Shown piece by piece: positions 49,401 to 61,985 of a DNA stretch of 64,000 nucleotides. The stretch lies in NCBI RefSeq assembly GCF_028858725.1, contig NC_084766.1, positions 25,651,001 through 25,715,000 of the forward strand, written 5' to 3'. A program made the position numbers and the translations under genes. The stretch comes from Colius striatus (lineage: Eukaryota > Chordata > Aves > Coliiformes > Coliidae). Below the pieces are notes generated by a model. The model was not told where the DNA came from. It saw only the letters and a program-made list of their open reading frames with translations, and did no database searches. Within the stretch, counting starts at the first letter, position 1. Each line of letters starts with the position of its first letter.

Positions 49401-50224
49401 CTCTGGGCTGTTTAAGGTAGAGCATGAAGGTTTCCTTCAAGCTGAAAATGCAGCGTTACACTGTGATAGAGGATAATAAAATGTGACTGCCTGAGATGAG
49501 CAAGTTGCTTCATTGTGCATGACAGAGCAAATCAATTTTCCTCCCATTGCTTTTCCTCTTGGGAGATAATGTGCCAAAATAGTCAGTACTCTCTATTATG
49601 AAGGTTCAGGGTTAGACAAATTGTGCACTGAAGTTCATGGGGTTTTCTTTTTTTTCCCTCTACTAATGACTTAAATGATTTTGCCTTTGGAAGTCCTAGC
49701 ACAGGATTTCAGATGTGAATTTACTGCTTCATTAAAACATTTCTAGTGCCTTTTTCTTCCATCATCCTGGAAACTTCTTTGAATTTGGCAAGCAAATCAG
49801 AAACATGGCAGGCTTAAAAGGTTTCAGGTGCTTGTGGAGATAGCTGAGACAAACCATCTATGTCCTGTTAATAGAGAATCTTCTCTGGAAAACACAAGTC
49901 TTTTTCTTCAGCCTTTAGCAGTAGGGGATTATACTGTTAGATGAACTATTAAAACTGTTGTGGTGAACTGGCAAACATACAGTCCATTAAGGAGAGGGAA
50001 ATGAGATAGAAATCATTTTAATCTGTCAAATTTTGTGTTGTAGATATAGTAAGGCAATCTAACAAGAGTCACTGTGAATTATAAACAGAGGTAGTATGAG
50101 TGTGGAAGCAATCAGTGTACATTTAAGAAATGAGGAAACATACTGAGCATGGTGAAATGTGTGGGACTATGGAGGCTAAGGCTTTGACAAGTGATGCTTC
50201 TTGTCTGTCTCTGATAGTCCAATG

Positions 50225-50890
50225 TAGTCAGTAAACTAAATATGAGCCAGCAATGTGCCTTCGTGGCCAAGAAGGCCAATGGCATCCTGGGATGCATCAA
50301 GAAGAGTGTGACCAGCAGGTCGAGGGAGGTTCTTCTCCCCATCTACTCTGCCCTGGTGAGGCCTCATCTGGAGTAATGTGTCCAGTTCTGGGCTCCTCAG
50401 CTCAAGAGGGACAGGGAAATGCCAGAGAGTCCAGCACAGAGCCACCAAGATGATCAGAGGAATGGAACGTCTTTCATATGAGGAAAGGCTGCGGGAACTG
50501 GGGCTGTTTAGTCTGGAGAAGAGGAGACTGAGGGGTGATCTTGTTAACATTTATAAATATCTAAAGGGTGGGTGTCAGGAGGTTGGGACATCCCTTTTTT
50601 CTATAGTAGATAGTAACAGGACAAGGGGTAATGGGATGAAGCTGGAACACAAAAAGTTCCACTTAAATATAAGAAAAAACTATTTCACTGTTGAGGTGAG
50701 GGAGCCCTGGCACAGGCTGCCCAGAGGGGTTGGGGAGGCTCCTTCCTTGGAGGTCTTCAAGACCCGCCTGGACATGTTCCTGTGTGACCTGATCTAGGTG
50801 AACCTGCTTCTGCAGGGGGGTTGGACTAGATAATCTCTACAGGTCCCTTCCAACCCTTACGATTCGATGATTCTATGATGATTCTATGTT
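50225..50890 (+). mobile_element. CR1 LINE 3' end with intact C-terminal ORF2 frame
   Basis: A 5'-truncated CR1 copy on the plus strand begins with a segment encoding [18 protein letters not shown], followed by the C-terminal ORF2 region (RVQHRATKMIRGMERLSYE, LRELGLFSLEKRRLRGDLVN, GTSLFSIVDSNRTRGNGMKL, VREPWHRLPRGVGEAPSLE) that stays open for 139 codons to a natural stop at about 50797. It ends with the 3' UTR block GGTCCCTTCCAACCCTTACG and the tail GATTCTATGATGATTCTATG. It is the best preserved LINE in the window, but it lacks the reverse transcriptase core and endonuclease, so it cannot move by itself. Confidence 0.93.
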
Positions 50891-53800
50891 CTCAGGAAGT
50901 GCTTAGTACTTGGAAAATGGGTTCTCTGTGAGGGGTCAGTTTGAACCAGGACAGAATTTGAAAAATATGAACTGCAGTACTACAAGAGACTTTATGGAAA
51001 ACCTGAGAAGCTAACTTGGCCAGTGAGACAGCTACCTGTCTGTGTAACTGGGGCTTTTTTTGGGTATTGCAGTTTTGTTTGGTTTTGTTCTTCCCAAAAC
51101 AACCCTGCTACTTCTGTTTCAAAAGGATAAAAGAAACAATCCTCCCACACAAACTTTTTTGCTTTGACCCATAGGGTCAACAACAGTTTGGCTGCAGCAT
51201 GAAGTGACAGAAATGTCCTGAATTTTTCAGAAAAAAACGTGATCAAGAATATTATTGTGTGAAACTTTGGGTTATGAGAAGAGAGGAGCTAAAAGCAGAC
51301 AGTTTGAGTAACTGTCACGTAGCTACTCATAAAAGCTCCTTGTTACTAGTAACCTCTATAGGTGGCCAGAATGTCACAGTTTTATGCCTGCAAATGTCTG
51401 ATTTGTAACACTGAAATTAGAACAAAGTGTGTCATAGATGTTGGTACCTTAAAGTAACACATTTAAAGTGTTGTCTTGGATTCTTCTGGAAGATGTTTTG
51501 CACAACACAGAGGATGATTTATGAAACTGAAAATGGTGTCTAGGAAATGGTAGACAAAGACTTCTTTTTTCATGTGTCAAACAGTCACTCTTGGCTTTGA
51601 TGTAAGTTTGTAACCAGGTCTTCAGATGAATATAGACCCACTAGTGAGCTGCGAGCACAAAACAGACTTTTAGTTAAGCTACGTTTGACCCCCCCCATGC
51701 TGGTTCTTGACCTGGTAGGCTACAGAATGCTGCTGATTCGCAGGTGAAGCTCAGTTTCAAAGAAAGCTGGGAGATTCTGTGAGGGCTTCAGCCTGACTGA
51801 TGCATGCTTCCAAAAGAAGTTAAAACCAACTGGACTTCTGGAGTATAATCTTGATTGTTACAACGATGCTGTATATTGTGATATAATCAGACCTACTGGA
51901 AAGGTGCAAAGTGAATCATGCAAGAGTCGAATTTGAATTGTGCTAGAAAGAATCTATCTCTTGAAGACTACCTTGTTAGTCTTTAGATAGTAGACTTGCT
52001 AAATGTGTTAAGCAACAGTATTTCAGCTGCTAGTCACACCACTTCCTTTCCTAGACTGAGGGAAGGGGATAGGAATCACTGAGTTTTCTTGGTGCATCAG
52101 GTTTCATGTAGGCTTTTTTCAGGTGAAAATTAAAACATGCCTAAACATAAGATGGCAAGATGTTAAAGAATGTAACATATATTTAGGGATCCCTTTGTGG
52201 TCAAAAGAGCAACTGCCAGCGATGCAGCAAAGGGCAACCTCTGCTACCTCCACTGAATTGAAAACCTGAGACATCAGTCAAGTGACTTTGCTCAATATAA
52301 AGCATGTTTAAAAGAGCTTCCAGTTTTCCAGATTATTGCTAAATGTCAGTTTTGAGGCATCTGAAGCCAGCATAACTGTTGGAAGTAGGCTGTGAGCTCA
52401 TTAGTCCCTGAGCAGAAGGCAACACGTGTGTATGTGTTGTCTGTGTTAGGCTGACTGTGTTCTGGCTTGTTTGGTGGTACTTGGTTCTTCCAACCAGGTT
52501 GGAAGACCCCTGGTGGAAAGAGATCCTAGTGTGTCTCCCAGTACCTTGTCTGTTCAGTTAGCTTATCCTTTTTTGTTTTATGTTGCCTTCACCAGAGGGT
52601 GTCCAACACAGCATAAAGATAAAAGCTGCTCTCCATCTGCTTTATCTGTAGTCATTAATTAGAAACTGATGAAAGAAACAACTTTGGTTCAAGGCTGATT
52701 CTTCATAATATAGACATTCTAAATACAGAAGCACTTCTGCTCTATAACAAAGTAGTACAGGCAGATGAAACTAAAATAGTTGGATTTGTTCACAGAGTCA
52801 TGGAGGATTTATACAAATTATTTAGATGCTGTGGTTCCGGTTGCTTGCAAGCAGAGGCTCTTGCAGGGACTTCAAGAATTCATATTTTTTGTATTTACAT
52901 GACTTAATCCTCCAAACGATTGGTGTTGTGACTGTGTGCTTAGAGCCTTGGCTTTTCTAAGTGACTTCTACAAATTGTTACAAATGACATTTCCTAAATG
53001 CAAAGAATTTTGAATTCTGATGGTGGAGAGGAGATTAATACATCACTGCAGTTAGTTTTGCTTGTGTCTTACTGAGATATTTTGATAAGACTTCTACTGA
53101 GTCTTTCTGGAGCAAAAGGAAGGAATTAAGTACATGTCTTTCTCTCAGGTAGCCTTTTCTGAGTAGCCAGTCTTTGTATTGAAGGTCTACCTTGTGCGTC
53201 TCCAGAGACCATCATGGTGGGGATAGATCCATCACATGATCTCTAATTACAGTGATGCATCCAATGTTTTTGATCCCACCATAACTACATAGGAGGGAAG
53301 GCAGACGGTCTATCTGGAGGATGAAGGAAACTCAGGCTTTTTAGTGAGACATGGCACTATGTTCCTCTGTGGCACACCTTTCAGCCCTGACTTCTCTCTT
53401 ACCATTCATCTTCTGTCCTTGCACTCTGGATTTAATTGATGAAAAGAATTTGTAGTGGAATGAGAGAGAACTGTAGAATTACCTTCTGGGTCCCCATTGA
53501 TGCAACTAAATTTGTGAACTGTGTTCCTTTCCTGCAGTCTCTCTGGTCTGCAGAGGCATTTTTCTGTTTAAGTATTTACCAGAGTGGGACATCTGGACTT
53601 CAGAAGTTCAACTAGTCAGGAAGTGTGCTTTTTACTCTTGGGTGTCAAAATTCTTCTGGAGAAGATATATTTTGAGAGATCAGGGGATATCCTATAAGGG
53701 TGCAAACACAATCTAGCTTGATAAGCTGTTATCTAAAATAGACAGAACCTGTTGTCCTGAGGAACCTGCGTGTTTTTACAGGCTAGAGAATGGGTGCAAC

Positions 53801-56800
53801 TACTGAAAATGTGGGTTTTAAAGATAAGTAACTAGACTTGATACTTTCAAGGTTATGTATTGGTTCCACATCAGTTCCTTCACAGAAATTCAAGCCAGTT
53901 TCCAGTTCTGGTACCTAAGGTACTTTATAACAATTACTGGTTTCTTTAAACTGAGGATAGTCCCCCAACAACAAAACCATTGCTCTGAGCAAGTGTGATC
54001 TTGATGTTGCTTCTAAACTGGACTAAAAGCAAATATACACTTGTATTGTTGTAGCACACCACCTGCATAACACTCAGCAGCTCTCGATGCACTCTCACAT
54101 TGTGCCTGCTTCAGCAGGACTGTGTGACTTCCACCTGCCAGATGATGCGTGGCTTGTCAAATGAGAAAAGTGGGTTAATGTATTTGGATCTCTTTTGAGA
54201 GAAAACTGTATGTTCAGTTGTGCAAAGCTCCGTGCAGCTGCCTAGGACTGCCAAAGGAGCATTTCTGCTTGTAGCTTGCTATGACTTGTCAGACCATGAA
54301 TGTCACAGTTTTGAGAAAGTAAGTGAAAATACATAAGGAAAGTTCATGCATATGAGACTCTCGTTTTCTACATAATTTAAGTGTCTAGAAGTGCTGTTGT
54401 GGATAGTAATGCAAGGTGAACACAGCATTTAACTTAGGAGATCTAACCACTGTCTCACAATTCTGCCAAACCCTGTCAAAAGTTGAGTGTAACCAATGCA
54501 GTTGAGTAATTTGTACTAGAAGAGTTTGAGTCAGATGGGGATTCCTCAAGATGTCTGAAAGTGTCTCTGCTCGTTTCTTCTCTTTTTTTTTTTTTAAGCA
54601 GCATTAAGAGGCTCTTAGAAAAAAATTTCCATCTAATTCACTTTCCTGCCTCTTTCTAGGACCAGGTAAGAAGGGAGCACAGAAACTGGCACAATATCTC
54701 TGCCTTTGTTGTTTACCCATGCTGATACTTTTAAGAGCATGCATTGAACTTTTGTTTACTTTTGATGGTCATTCAAGTTGTCCTTTCGAAGGGCTTCCAG
54801 TGCCCAGTGTGGTACCTGGTGCTCTGATCACCATGTCTAGTCTCTGCTGCTCCTCTGTGCATAGACATAGTCTGCAGGGATCATAAGTTGCAGAAGCACT
54901 TGCTGATTCAGGCAGAAACACAACTAATTTGTTATCCTTCAAGTTACTTTCATGAGGGTGTTTTGCTGGGTAAGCAAAACATTTTTCTGGATAAGAACAT
55001 ATCTGTATACTGCCCAAAGCCATAATGCAAAGGATACTGTGTTGTGGCAGACAGTCCTGAAGATCCAAGGATACCCTTCAGATGAACATATTCACAACTC
55101 TGAGCCTACAGATTTGTCAACTGCAATGAGTTCAGGTGGTTACTGTAATATGAGAGGAGAAATAAGCACAAAACTTTTATTGGGCTAATATAGAAGAGCT
55201 GTGTGATGTAATGAGAAAAGCTAGTTTTTCCTCTGCTTTATTGTAGTCTGTGCTGTTATTTTATCTGTGTGGTCTCAGTAGTGCAGAGGACCATTGAGGA
55301 TTAGAGAAACTGTATGCCAGTAGTTCCTTCTCATGTTGCTGAAAAGGAGCTAACTCCTTCTAGGGTTGCTGGGCCAAGTAGCAGCACTGTGACGAGAGTG
55401 TCATCTTCTTATTTCATGTTGGTGGCTAGCGTAAGTCTAGCTGACCTTCCAGAGTGGATGTGAGATATCATCTCATATATCATTTTGTGTCCAAGTTGAG
55501 AACCCCGTGGGAACTGAGGCTTGTCACAGTGGAGAAAGACTTCATTTGGTGCTGTTGATGTCACTTAGAGGGCAGTGTCTGTTGCTTTGCAGGAAGCGTG
55601 TGTTTGACCTTTCACAAAGCTATGGTCTTCATGCTGATGGTCATTAATTCCATTCCTTTTAAGGCAGTGGTGAGATTATCTTGATGTCTGAACCTTCCTT
55701 GGCTCCTGCTGGATAGCGCTGACCTGGGTGTAGTCTGGAGCCTGTTCGTCTAAATGTAACTATCTTCTCCTGGCAGTCCGTGGAGATCCGGTGTCTGTTC
55801 TTGTATTGTTTGTTCTTGTCAGCTGTCTCTGTGGTTGTCAGGTTGTGTTGACACACCTTTCCTCATTGCTAGAAAGAGATCTAAGCAGCTCTTGCCTTGT
55901 GTGGCTCCATTCTTCTCCTTCGTGATCCCCACAGGCCAGAGCTGAGTAGCTATTTTGCCCTGAGACTGCCCAACACCTTCTCCATGTACTGTTGTACCTG
56001 AAAGTAACACAGTGCATGAACTAGACCTGTCATTGAACTGCTCCCTCTCTTCTATTTTGAGCCAGTGTGCTCTAAAATTCATTCCTGTTAAGCTCTGTTG
56101 AAAGCTTATTTGGTGGTGGATTATTGTATTCCTTGGTTTACCTGGCTAGCTGGCCACCTTAGCTGAAATTACCCTATAGAGTATATTTCTGTCCTGTCCT
56201 GTGTTGGAATGAGCCTTAACTGCAAGCAGATCAAGCAAGATGTGAACGTAGAGAAGATGGAAGATGTTTTAAAACCTGTTTTCAGGGATACCCATTTTAT
56301 CTTTTCCTCTGAGCCATTGGTATTCAACTGTTACTTTCCCAGTGGCAGTCCCTACACAGCTCTGGCATGGTCCTTGCTTCCCCTAACCTGTGGGGTCTGA
56401 TCAAAATGGTAGGAGGTCAAACCACAGGGTTTTGATTGGCAGATGTGACAAGAACAGGCACCAGAAAAACCTGTTTTGTTTAAACTACATGAATCAGTTC
56501 ATTGAAATGGCCATGGTACTGTGGTGTTTGTTTCTGTAAGGGGGATCTCCCTTTTGGTTTTTTTTCCCTCAATTTGCAAGATTGTCTCTTGGTATTTGGA
56601 ATTTTTCCAGAGCTTAGAGTTATTGTGTTCTGTGTATAATTATGTGATAACGATACCAGTTAACACTGCTTCCTCAGAAGCTGACCTCTGCAGGGTCTAA
56701 GTGGCGGTGAAAGTACATTTTGCATGTTTGCATCCTGTACAGTGCAAGTAGTTTTCTGATATGGCTTAACTGAGTGGCAAAGCGAAAGCTTAAAGTACAG

Positions 56801-57060
56801 CTTACCCCTTTCACAGTCATTGCTGTGTATGAGAAATGTTTAGAAATTACTTTGAACTTGAGTGAAAAGCTGCTGGTGTTGAAAAAGGTGCTTGCTACTC
56901 TGCAATGGCAAATGCAGAGGCAACTGTATAGGCAATGTAAAGGCAAATCCTATTCATGTGAGGCAGCTATTCTCTGACTGGTCATCTCTAGAAATTCCTT
57001 GGTGGCTATAAAATTATGGAACATTGTAGATGCCTTGGCTAAAATTAGGAAGAAGCATGC

Positions 57061-57118
57061 CTATTAGATTATCTCTAAAGGTCCCTTCCAACCCCTACCA
57101 TTCTGCGGTTCTATGATT
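57061..57118 (+). mobile_element. CR1 LINE 3' tail fragment
   Basis: A short piece with ATTATCTCTAAAGGTCCCTTCCAACCCCTACCATTC-like wording and the terminal TTCTATGATT, the CR1 3' tail only. It directly precedes the GATA/NF-E2 motif cluster. Confidence 0.8.
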
Positions 57119-57183
57119 GGCACTCTGCTTTACAAGTACCAACCCTACTGAGTTAACTGTCCTTATTTTGCAAGTTCAAAGCT

Positions 57184-57336
57184 GATAACATATATGCTGA
57201 CTCCGAGTTCCACAGAGATGACTCAGATATGATGTCTATAAATCATCAGATAAGATTGATATAGTGGCTATAAATAAACACTAGTATATTCCACTTAAAA
57301 CAGAGGAATTCAGAGTCTGAATCCAATTGCTTATCT
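57184..57336. promoter_or_regulatory. GATA plus NF-E2/AP-1 motif cluster (candidate enhancer)
   Basis: Within 153 bases lie GATAA (57184-57188), a TGCTGACTC half-MARE (about 57195-57203), a perfect TGACTCA (57219-57225), AGATAAG (57248-57254) and an inverted copy CTTATCT (57330-57336). TGACTCA close to AGATAAG is the classic arrangement in erythroid and megakaryocytic enhancers, bound by NF-E2/BACH1 and GATA1. Function here is inference from motifs only. Confidence 0.35.
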
Positions 57337-60059
57337 TAGAGATTTGCCAATGTCTTAGGTAAGCCTAATTAGAAATGTTAATGAATATTGCAGGTTTAGA
57401 TTCACCTTTAATCCTCGGTATAGTGTAGAATATTCGCAGGGAGATGGAGGGAGCAAGTTGTGAGAGCTTAGGGATTACTTTGAAGACATCTGCTTACTGG
57501 GAGGTGGAAAATTACTCTGAGAATATACAGCTTCTATGCTGTAAGCTGCATGTGCTGAATTTGGGACAGGGTAGAAGGGAGCATCATGTGTTCAAGGGTG
57601 TTCAAAGAATTGCATGTACAAATAATCAGCCCATCCATGGAAATGATGGGGCTTAATCCTGCCCTCAGACATGCACGCACATCCAGTCAGACCACCTATA
57701 GAAACAAATAAGGTGCTCTTGCTCTGCAGACTTCATCTTCAACTTAAGGTATCTGAAGTATTTCTTCTCCTGTCATCAGTCAACTCCTTTTTCATCCTAA
57801 AAATAATGCAAAGAAGTAACTCACATTTTCTGTTTTGTCTGAGAATAAAGTATAGCATGCAACCCACATCTTAATTTTTGGTGGAGTGTGTTCAAAATCT
57901 GGCCTCTGCCAGGCAGTGTCCAAACCTTTTGTGTCAAACACATTGAAATTCATAGGCAGCCTTGAAGCAGCTCATCAACCACTAACTATTCCTATTATAA
58001 AATAAGATGACTAGTGAAGCTAAACTGGGAGGAAAATAAACTCTAACTGTAATGAAATGTACTTTATAATAATGAGGTCTTTATGTTGATTTGTCTTACC
58101 TGCATTGTGTTACACAGGAACAGTGTCAAATCCATAGCAACATCACCAGTCTGTCAGGTATTGTTCATCTACTTCATGTGATTTCCTGCAAGCAGAGCAA
58201 GAGGTGACTACAATGTCAATAAAAAGCAGAGCAGTCTTAAGTGATGACTTCTGAATAGTGTCAATGATATTAAGGAATGAGTTTGTGTAATAATTACACT
58301 GGAGTTCGGAATGGAAAAGGTCTGGCAGTCAACTCTGCAGGTTAAGGATGCATCTCCTTAACTTACAGCTTGACTGTTGATAAGGGATAGCAGGGAAAAC
58401 TGACCCTCTTTAACTATTTATTTGTATTCTTTCTCCTATAAGATTTCTTTGTGGCTTCCCTGTGGCGTTGTTGCACAATGAAATGCTGCTTGCAAGCCTC
58501 TGAGCCTCTGTTGAGTAGGAAGGTGAAGGAGGGTGAAACCTGGTGTACTTCACCTGTTAGAATGTTCTCCAAATTATTTAACATCTTGTCTCCAGAAGCT
58601 CTTCCAAATTGCTCTGATGCTTCAGTGGTCAGTACTGAGGAGGGTGAAGGTTCTGAAGAATGTATTAAGACTTGCATCTATTCACAGCACTTTGGAATAA
58701 ATAACTTTTCTCTCTGTTTCCAGTTTTTTCTGTTTCAAACCATTTGGAGGGAGTTTTGTCAGTCATGAACAAGTCCTTATGTTCAGCACTGGCCTGAGGT
58801 CATGATCACAGTCATATTCTGTTGGGTAAACTTGCAAATAAACACTGCTTTGATATCCCTCATCAAATAAGAAGGCATGTTTCATGCCTTTCTGGATACA
58901 GGTACAGCAGATCTCCCTACCTTTTTCCATCAGGCCTGAAACTCATCTGTGACAGAAACCTGTCCCAAAGCAAAGTAGTTCTAGGAGATTGGCTTTTTTG
59001 GTCTTCCTTGATTAAGAGCTTGATTTTTTTTTTTTAATTGAAGACAAAGTCAGTACAGATTTTATTTTAAGATTGTGCATAAGAGAAAGGAGTTGATGAG
59101 CCTCCACCTTGATGCTTCTGAACCAGTTTCACTTTAGACGTGTGGGTAACTAAATGCAATTGGTGTGGGAGCTGTGTCAAAATGTTCTGCTTTCTGCTGT
59201 GGACATCCTTGTTTGCTGAAAAGAGGTTGTTAATTTTATGCTTGTGAAATTTTTGTGCTTCTGAGAAATAAACTCAACACTACTTCTTTTAACTGCATAA
59301 TGAATAACAGGCTTGTGTGGATACTTAAATGGTAAGCCTTATTCAGAAGGAAATGTAGCAATACTATATCTTAGGCAAGAGGTTCCACTTGCTCTTTCTT
59401 TCCATTCCCACAAGTTTTTCCTCTGATAAAGAACTAGATCTGGCAAAGTCATAGCCTGTTCTGTTAGGAGACATTTTAAATCATAACTGACACTGCTGTG
59501 GTAACAATTTCTGTGTGATTGTTCAAGCTTATGCCATTTTGACGACTCACAAAATATACTTGCCCATGTTCTGAAACACTTAAAACAGCTCTTCTTCATG
59601 AAGAAATGGTTATTGATTAAAAGAAAACCAAGAAGTCCTAATGTTTCAGTGAAAAATATTAACTCCTTAAAAGTCAGAAATGGTTATTCATTCAAAGGGA
59701 GGGATTTATCAAAGTTACTCAGCCTATGTTGTGCTTAAGGATCTGTTTTTAAACAGAAATAGCTCCATGAATATTCACTACTTGCATCTGGACTGTCTCT
59801 GTTGTATGTCCAAGCACAGCAGCTTGTTCTTGCAAATCATTAGAATTTTCCAGAGAGTCATGATTGATGTTACTTCCCGACTCTCTTTCTTCACCCACCA
59901 AGCACTCATCAGTGGCACTGAAGTACAGATTTGACACCTCAGGAGTACTGTTGCTTTCCAACTTGGCGATGCTCGTACACAAGCCAGCAGGGAAATAAAG
60001 ATGACCTCTGAGATTTTATGTTAACAGAGCATTGTCTTTACCTCGCATTTCCAAATTTC

Positions 60060-60300
60060 AGCACAAATACCTCTAGTCAGCCTCATCATTAACTGATAAA
60101 ATTGCTGTTGGTGTGATCTGGCAGTAATAATCATCTCATGATGGAGTGGCACATCTCTGCTAACGTAACTGCCAATTGATAACTCGCTTAAGCAGAGTGC
60201 TGCTGTGGGGATGTGTGCTCAGCGAAGCGTGCCCTGACACTGACAGCTGCTCAGCATTGATAAGAATGCTTTTCTATCCTTGTACATGAGTATTCACTTC
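60060..60300. promoter_or_regulatory. Candidate conserved noncoding element
   Basis: This block differs in texture from the surrounding intron: mixed composition, no repeats, and closely packed motif-like words (AATAATCATCTCATGATGG, AACTGCCAATTGATAACTCG, CAGCTGCTCAGC with an E-box, TTGATAAGAATG). Such texture is typical of deeply conserved intronic elements, but conservation cannot be tested here. Confidence 0.2.
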
Positions 60301-61319
60301 TCTTGGGCCCAAAATTACTTAAAGAGGGAGTCTAAGTAGGAGAAGATCCTAATGGATGTTTTACTTTCTCTTTGTGGATTGGCTGTCCATTAACATAAAG
60401 ACAGCAGATATTAATTGCATTGAAGCTCTGATCCATAGTGATTTTTATAAACTAAATGGTATTCCAGATGTGTGCTGAGCTTCCAACAAAGCATGACATA
60501 GACCTGGTTAACCTGTTAGTTCCAATCACAGCCTTAGAGCAGTAGACTTCCCTAGTTTACATATAGAAACTGCATTTCCCAGGTATGTGGCACAAGTTTA
60601 GCTGCTAACTTCATCAGATCCCTTAAGAAGTCTCAGGTAATTGAACAAATTTCTAGCTGGTTACTGATTTAAGAGCCACGTCAGTACTTTTTTTTAACCT
60701 AAAAAGCCGTTTGATTAAGGTTTTATTGCAGGAAATCTACTGCACTATCTGCTTGTGTTGTGAGAAACATGGAAGTGTGTGGGAGAAATTGAGGAAAAAT
60801 AGGTCTGATGGTCCTTGTTACACTTGTGGTGCTACCAGAGAGGCCTTTCTGCCGCTGGAAAATGGACTTGAATGAATAAAATAAAAAATACGTAGCTCTC
60901 AAATCAGCTTGTCACCTCTTCCTGGAGAAAGCAACATTTAGGTCAAGTATATATTCTGCACAACACATCTTGATGCATCCTACCTGACACATGGTTGAGA
61001 GAGAAGCATGTCTGATGTGCCTCCTGCATAGTGACAGTGCTAGCTCAGCTCACTGCTGCTGCCAGCCTGACTACAGGTGATGGCTGCGCTGAAGCTCCCC
61101 GTCATCCTGGTGAGAAACCTGGGTGTGGGGTTTTTAGGTGTTTTGGTTTGGCTTTCTTGATGAAAAGACAGCTCAAGCATCTTTCTCATTTGCCCTGTTG
61201 GGGAACAAAGTGTTTTATTTTTTGTGGGGAAAGGAAAGAAGAGGCAGAACTATAGCTCATTTACCAAAAAGTACCTAGACTGTTTAAGCTTTGCACTGTT
61301 GCATTATTTGCTGTGCCTG

Positions 61320-61480
61320 GTTATGTTCCCACAGCTTAACCGAGACTGTAGAGCTTTTATTAGTAATTAGCTCATTGTGGCTTTAGGGCTTTCAGGCACG
61401 AGTAATTGTTTTCATTGGGAGTATTAATTATGAATCACAAACTTGTAAACAGCTATAGCCAAGAATGTGCACGTTTGCAG
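61320..61480. promoter_or_regulatory. Candidate conserved noncoding element with homeodomain sites
   Basis: Three TAATT cores (GTAATTAGCTCATTG near 61364, GAGTAATTGTTTTCATTG near 61400, and TATTAATTATGAATC near 61423) sit within about 70 bases together with AACAGCTATAGCC. The density of paired homeodomain-type sites suggests a developmental enhancer. This is inference from wording, without alignment. Confidence 0.25.
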
Positions 61481-61699
61481 ATATGACTGTTTTGCTGTTC
61501 AGCCCTGGGTTAGCTCTGCACTGCCCTCATTGTTGTTGCAGAGAAGTGTATGGAAAACATGTTTTTAACCTCCTAGATGCTATTGAGTTCCTGCATAGCG
61601 GTCTGTAACTGTGGAAAACTGGCCTGCTCATTTAGTTTCTAAGCAATGGGGTTTAAATATGATGGTTTGAATGGATTGAAGTAAGGACTTTAAGAGCCC

Positions 61700-61985
61700 A
61701 CTTTTCTGAAGGGCCCAGCTTTTAAGATCTTTTTATAAATGTAATTAAAAATTATTTGACTTGCATCTTCCGAAGGAGGGAGGAAGAGAGTATTTATACA
61801 GGGCAGTCTTAACAGCTCGGTGTCACTGCTGTTGGCTTTATTTCCAGTATTGTTTTCCTGATTTTCAGCAAGCAGCAGTACCTAAGAAATCAAATTAAAT
61901 TCACTTCCTGTCAAAGTTGATAGCAAATCTTCCTTTTAATTCAATGGGGCTTCGTTTTCCCTCTTTAATGTGGAATAAGCTTGCT
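61700..61985. promoter_or_regulatory. Candidate conserved noncoding element
   Basis: Contains AATGTAATTAAAAATTATTTGAC, a TATTTATA word, ACTTCCTGT (ETS-type) next to CAAAGTTGATAGC, and TTTAATTCAATGGGGC. No repeat family is recognised and the block has low redundancy. It is listed as a possible enhancer only because of motif density. Confidence 0.2.
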
